NCBI RefSeq assembly: GCF_003665095.1
Contig: NZ_RCHV01000002.1
Span: 6,080,501 to 6,144,500, forward strand
Length of the DNA: 64,000 bases
Direction of reading: 5' to 3'
Origin: Streptomyces sp. Z26
GTDB lineage: Bacteria > Actinomycetota > Actinomycetes > Streptomycetales > Streptomycetaceae
Part shown: in pieces, positions 60,676-64,000 of the stretch
How positions within the stretch are numbered: the stretch's first letter is position 1
Layout of the letters: the number at the start of each line of letters is the position of its first letter
Program-made: the position numbers and the translations under genes
The notes under the pieces: generated by a model
Seen by the model: the letters and a program-made list of their open reading frames with translations, nothing else
Told to the model about the DNA's origin: nothing
The model's database searches: none

Positions 60676-61584
60676 ATGCGCAACCCGCTGACGAAGATCG
60701 AAGAACTGGAACGGGCCGAGGCCCTCGACCGCTTCACGGAGCCTCTGCGGGCGGCCGTACGGGCGCTGCCGCTGGGCCCCGTACGCGACGTGCTGCACGG
60801 CACCTGGCAGGGCCACGCGCTGCACCCGACGCTGGTGCAGATCCCCGTCGGGACCTGGACCAGCGCGGCCCTGCTGGACCTGCGCGGCGGCAACGACCGC
60901 GCGGCACGCGCGCTGGTCGCCGTGGGGCTGGCCGCCGCCGCGCCGGCCGCCCTGAGCGGCGCCGTCGACTACGCCGAGCAGCTCCCCGAGCACCAGCGCG
61001 TCGGCGTCGTGCACGCCGCGGCGAACGTGACGGCCGTCGCGCTCTACACCGCGTCGTTCGTCGCCCGCCGCCGCCCCGGCCGGGGCCGCCTGCTGGGACT
61101 CGCCGGGCTGACCGTCGCGTCGGCGGGCGGCTTCCTCGGCGGGCACCTGGCGTTCCGACAGGGCGCCGGGGTCAACCACGCCGACGCGGTGCCGCACCTG
61201 CTCGACCCGGAGTGGTACGCCGTGGGCGTCCCCGCGGACTTCCCGGCGGGGGAGCCCGTACGGCGGATGGCGGGCGAGGTGCCCGTGGTGCTCGTACGGG
61301 ACGCGGCGGCGGACGCCGGGAACGGGAACGGGGCCGGGGGTGCGGCCGCCGGGGGCGGCGCGCTGCACGCGCTGGCCGACCGGTGCGCCCACCTCGCGGG
61401 CCCGCTCTCCGGGGGCGAGGTGGACGACGGCTGCGTGACGTGCCCGTGGCACGGGAGCGCCTTCCGCCTCACCGACGGCGCGTGCGTGTCCGGCCCGGCC
61501 ACGGCGCCGCAGCCCGCGTTCGAGGTGCGGGAGGAGTCGGGGCGGGTGGAGGTGCGGCTGCCCGCGGCGGAGGCGGCGCCGTGA
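60676..61584 (+). CDS. DUF2231 membrane protein fused to a Rieske [2Fe-2S] domain
   Basis: 302 aa. The DUF2231 domain (about 45-165) begins GHALHPTLVQIPVGTWTSAALLD and has four TM helices. A Rieske domain (about 185-295) with DRCAHLAGPLS and CPWHGSAF follows, giving the two Cys-x-His pairs. It probably passes electrons at the membrane, but no redox partner is adjacent. Start ATG 60676; GTG 60670 is possible and neither has a strong ribosome-binding site. Confidence 0.88.
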   Translation: MRNPLTKIEELERAEALDRFTEPLRAAVRALPLGPVRDVLHGTWQGHALHPTLVQIPVGTWTSAALLDLRGGNDRAARALVAVGLAAAAPAALSGAVDYAEQLPEHQRVGVVHAAANVTAVALYTASFVARRRPGRGRLLGLAGLTVASAGGFLGGHLAFRQGAGVNHADAVPHLLDPEWYAVGVPADFPAGEPVRRMAGEVPVVLVRDAAADAGNGNGAGGAAAGGGALHALADRCAHLAGPLSGGEVDDGCVTCPWHGSAFRLTDGACVSGPATAPQPAFEVREESGRVEVRLPAAEAAP

Positions 61585-61627
61585 GCGGGGACGTACGGAC
61601 GCCGCACAAGAATGTCTGATTTTTGCG

Positions 61628-61664
61628 TGAACCCGTTCATTGCTTTCCGTGCGCGCTGTACGCT
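61628..61664 (+). promoter_or_regulatory. lacI promoter with autoregulatory palindrome
   Basis: The palindrome TGAAC-CC-GTTCA (61628-61639) overlaps a -35-like TTCATT (61636-61641). The -10 TACGCT (61659-61664) follows after 17 bases and ends 6 bases before the ATG, so the lacI mRNA is probably leaderless. Confidence 0.6.
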
Positions 61665-61670
61665 CCCGGC

Positions 61671-62669
61671 ATGCCCACGAAGCTCTCCCAGGTGGCCGGA
61701 TTCACCGGCGTGAGCGAGGCGACCGTACGCCGCGTGCTGAACGGCACCGGCAGCGTCGCCCCCGCGACCCGCGACCTCGTCCTCACCGCCCTCGACGTCT
61801 TCGGGCTGCCCCGCCCGGCCGCGCGCCGCACCGAACGGGCGCCCCTGGTGGGCCTCGTCGTCCCCGACCTCCAGAACCCGGTCTTCCCCGCCTTCGCCGA
61901 GGCGCTGGCCGGACGGCTCACCCGGCACGGCCTCGTCCCCGTCCTGTGCACCCGTACCGCCGACGGCGTATCCGAGGCCAACTACGTCGCGATGCTGCTC
62001 GCGCGGAACATCGGCGGCATCGTCCTCACCGGCTCCAGCCTGGCCGACGCCGGACCCGCGCAGCGCCGGGCGCTGCGCACCCGAGGAGTGCCGACGGTGC
62101 TGGTCAACGCGGCGGACGAGAACGCCGACGTGGCCCAGGTCCGGGCCGACGACGGCCACGCGGCGCGACAGGCGCTGGCGCACCTCGCCGCGCTCGGGCA
62201 CGAGCGGATCGGCCTGCTGCTGGGGCCCGTCGGGCACGCGCCGTCGGCGCGCAAGCTCCTCGCGTACGCCGCGGACCGCGCCGCCGCGGGGTGGTCGCGG
62301 GAGGAGTGGCGACCGCTGGTTGCGCACGCGATGTTCTCGCTGGAGGGCGGGCTGCTCGGGCGGGGTGCGACGGCGGTGGTGTGCGCCAGCGACGCGCTGG
62401 CGCTCGGCGCCGTACGGGGTGCCCGGCGGCGGGGCCTGGACGTGCCGCGCGACCTGTCGGTCGTCGGCTTCGACGACTCGCCGTACATGGTGGCCACGGA
62501 CCCGCCGCTGACCACGTCCCGGCAGCCCGTACGGGCCATGGCGGCGGCGGCCGTGACGACGCTGCTGCGGCAGCTGGACGGGCACGCGGTCGGGGAGGAA
62601 CCGGTGCTGTTCGAGACCGAGTTGATCATCCGCGGGTCCACGGCGGCCCGGGGTCTTCCGAGGGTGTGA
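61671..62669 (+). CDS. LacI family transcriptional regulator
   Basis: 332 aa. The N-terminal HTH TKLSQVAGFTGVSEATVRRVLNG and a hinge helix (TRDLVLTALDVFGLPRP) precede a periplasmic-binding-type sugar domain (LVGLVVPDLQNPVFPAFAEAL; GFDDSPYMVATDPPLTTSRQP). The ATG at 61671 has no ribosome-binding site, consistent with a leaderless transcript. The adjacent secreted glycosidase is the obvious target; half-sites found upstream of lacI recur in that promoter. It likely senses a glucan breakdown product. Confidence 0.92.
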   Translation: MPTKLSQVAGFTGVSEATVRRVLNGTGSVAPATRDLVLTALDVFGLPRPAARRTERAPLVGLVVPDLQNPVFPAFAEALAGRLTRHGLVPVLCTRTADGVSEANYVAMLLARNIGGIVLTGSSLADAGPAQRRALRTRGVPTVLVNAADENADVAQVRADDGHAARQALAHLAALGHERIGLLLGPVGHAPSARKLLAYAADRAAAGWSREEWRPLVAHAMFSLEGGLLGRGATAVVCASDALALGAVRGARRRGLDVPRDLSVVGFDDSPYMVATDPPLTTSRQPVRAMAAAAVTTLLRQLDGHAVGEEPVLFETELIIRGSTAARGLPRV

Positions 62670-62707
62670 GGGTCCGCGCGCTCCGTGCAATCAGTTTCTT
62701 GTGTCTT

Positions 62708-62741
62708 TTCATTGACGTCTTGCGTGACTCACTTCTACGGT
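62708..62741 (+). promoter_or_regulatory. Promoter and LacI half-sites of the secreted glycosidase
   Basis: The -35 TTGACG (62712-62717) and -10 TACGGT (62736-62741) are 18 bases apart. TTCATTG (62708-62714) overlaps the -35 and TTGCGTGA (62720-62727) lies in the spacer. Both octamer-like words also occur upstream of lacI (61636-61642 and 61623-61630). Confidence 0.65.
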
Positions 62742-62802
62742 TTGCAGCCAGCGCTGACGGTCCCACCTCCATCCGTACGCCCCCACACCAGGAAGGCACG
62801 CC

Positions 62803-64000
62803 GTGAGCCGTAGAAGACTCCGCACACCGGGACGGGCCGCCGCCGCCCTCACCGCCGCCCTCGCCCTCGCCGCCGGACTGCTCGTCGGGAACGGCGCGGC
62901 CCCCGACGCCCGCGCCGCCGAACCGCCGGCCCCGGAACCGCGCGCCGCCGCACCGCGCGGCGCCGACGTCCCGTACACCACGTACGAGGCCGAGGACGCC
63001 GCCACCGACGGCACCGTCCTCGGCCCCTCCCGCACCTACCTCGAACCGGCCTCCGAGGCGTCGGGACGGCGGGCCGTGGTGCTCGCGGAGACCGGCCGGT
63101 ACGTCGAGTTCACGCTGACCGCGCCCGCCGACGCGCTCAACCTCCGCTACTCCCTGCCCGACTCCGCCGACGGCACGGGTCTCGACGCCACCCTCAGCCT
63201 GCACGCCGACGGGGAGGAGCTGGAACCGCTCCAGCTGACCAGCAAGTACGCCTGGGTGTACGGCGGTTACCCGTACACGAACGACCCGTCGCAGGGCGAG
63301 GCCCACCGCTTCTTCGACGAGACGCGGACGCTGCTCGACGAGACCCTGCCCGCCGGTACGGTGCTGCGTCTCGAGAAGGGCCCGGCGGACACCGCCGCCT
63401 CGTACACCGTCGACCTCCTCGAGGCCGAGACCGCGCCCGAGCCCGCGACCGCGCCCGACACGCACGTCAGCGCCACCGACCTCGGCGTCACCCCCGACGA
63501 CGGCCAGGACGACACCGCCGCGCTCAACGACGCGCTGCGCACGGCCCGCGAGCAGGGCAAGGGCCTCTGGCTGCCGCCCGGCACGTACGACGTCTCCGAC
63601 CACGTCAACCTCACCGGCGACGACCTGCGCGGCGCCGGGGTCTGGCACACGGTGCTGCGCGGAAAGGGCATCAAGGGCGGCCTGTTCGGACGCGGCGGCA
63701 CCAGCGGCGTGCGGGACCTGACGATCGACGGCGACACCACCGTCCGGGACGACGCGGCCGGACACGCCGCCATCGAGGGGGACTTCGGGGAGAACTCCGT
63801 CATCAGCGACGTGTGGATACGGCACACCAAGGTCGGCCTGTGGATCGACGGCCCCACCACCGGCCTGGAGGCCACCCGGCTGCGGGTGCGGGACACGTTC
63901 GCGGACGGCGTGAACCTGCACAAGGGCACCCGGGACACGGTCGTCTCCGACAGCACGTTCCGCGGTACGGGTGACGACGCGCTCGCCATGTACTCCGAGG
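62803..64000 (+). CDS. Secreted parallel beta-helix glycosidase, GH87-like alpha-1,3-glucanase/mycodextranase (3'-partial)
   Basis: The first 399 codons are in the window. A signal peptide (cleavage after ARA, near residue 38) is followed by a CBM-like beta-sandwich (about 50-205; YEAEDAATDGTVLG, TGRYVEFTLTAP), a Glu/Pro/Ala linker, then a right-handed beta-helix (about 220 on; DDTAALNDALRTAREQGKG, LWLPPGTYDVSDHVNL, RGAGVWHTVLRG). DGVNLHKG and GTGDDALAMYSE recall the catalytic Asp positions of GH87. The GTG at 62803 follows AGGAAGG. The family is inferred from remembered motifs; GH28- or pectate-lyase-like alternatives are possible. Confidence 0.82.
   Translation, partial: MSRRRLRTPGRAAAALTAALALAAGLLVGNGAAPDARAAEPPAPEPRAAAPRGADVPYTTYEAEDAATDGTVLGPSRTYLEPASEASGRRAVVLAETGRYVEFTLTAPADALNLRYSLPDSADGTGLDATLSLHADGEELEPLQLTSKYAWVYGGYPYTNDPSQGEAHRFFDETRTLLDETLPAGTVLRLEKGPADTAASYTVDLLEAETAPEPATAPDTHVSATDLGVTPDDGQDDTAALNDALRTAREQGKGLWLPPGTYDVSDHVNLTGDDLRGAGVWHTVLRGKGIKGGLFGRGGTSGVRDLTIDGDTTVRDDAAGHAAIEGDFGENSVISDVWIRHTKVGLWIDGPTTGLEATRLRVRDTFADGVNLHKGTRDTVVSDSTFRGTGDDALAMYSE

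Noticed and set aside
54404..60691. A very long open frame on the + strand (more than 2000 codons)
   Set aside because: It lies antisense to the CocE, ATP-grasp and sialidase genes and crosses FUSC in another frame. Its translation is Arg/Val/Gly-rich with no domain, an expected artefact of high G+C.
1..64000. CRISPR arrays, tRNA/rRNA genes, transposases or prophage genes
   Set aside because: None was seen on either strand while reading. All gaps are short and the gene order is typical of a core chromosome.

Overview
The window is about 73% G+C with strong third-position G/C bias. It carries a conservon, a hopanoid cluster, Spo0M, DUF6227 and DUF574 genes, which together point to a Streptomyces or close relative. 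It reads as ordinary chromosomal sequence. I saw no insertion sequence, prophage, CRISPR array, tRNA or rRNA.

Layout. 1-3.9 kb: a polysaccharide-export ABC ATPase (5' end probably cut off), then an MMPL exporter divergent from its TetR repressor, with two matching operators between them. 4.1-14.0 kb: a compact hopanoid operon, hpnC-hpnD-hpnE-polyprenyl synthase-shc-hpnG-hpnH-aminotransferase, most junctions being 4-base stop/start overlaps. The isoprenoid genes ispG and dxs, which I recall between hpnH and the aminotransferase in S. coelicolor, are absent. 14.0-19.3 kb: a tyrosine phosphatase, then a five-gene conservon (sensor kinase, roadblock, DUF742, GTPase, GAF). 19.5-27.1 kb: an alpha/beta hydrolase, a split transketolase behind a MerR-type promoter, a DUF574 methyltransferase coupled to a PAS-GGDEF-EAL enzyme, an isochorismatase and a MarR regulator. 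27.2-33.2 kb: a cell-wall hydrolase (Rpf-LysM-M23) with a candidate riboswitch leader, a DUF6227 protein, an FAD-Rieske oxidoreductase and an LCP protein. 33.3-36.6 kb: psuG, DUF2277 and a divergent NHEJ polymerase/ligase pair. 36.7-41.4 kb: a luciferase-like monooxygenase with its FMN reductase, an SRPBCC protein, an AlkB-like dioxygenase, Hsp20 and DUF2267. 41.4-45.1 kb: an envelope operon of a small membrane protein, a deacetylase-GT2 fusion and an LCP protein. 45.5-50 kb: an alcohol dehydrogenase with TetR, and two CNNM/CBS proteins. 50.1-54.3 kb: Spo0M and a metal-chelate-type ABC importer. 54.3-64 kb: a CocE hydrolase with an ATP-grasp ligase, a FUSC membrane protein, a sialidase, a DUF2231-Rieske protein, a LacI regulator and the start of a secreted beta-helix glycosidase that runs off the right edge.

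How the genes work together. Envelope and membrane functions dominate: hopanoids, LCP ligases, a GT2 synthase, a muralytic enzyme and polysaccharide export. Signalling genes (conservon, c-di-GMP turnover, Spo0M) sit among them. The control regions are unusually readable: paired TetR operators, a MerR promoter with a 19-bp spacer, a MarR-like palindrome, a HAIR-like site at hsp20, shared LacI half-sites, and several starts with a -10-like hexamer about 6 nt upstream that suggest leaderless mRNAs. The most unusual items are the hopanoid operon without its isoprenoid genes, a GT2 synthase with a degenerate deacetylase domain, the coupled DUF574/c-di-GMP pair, and an unassigned ATP-grasp/CocE unit.
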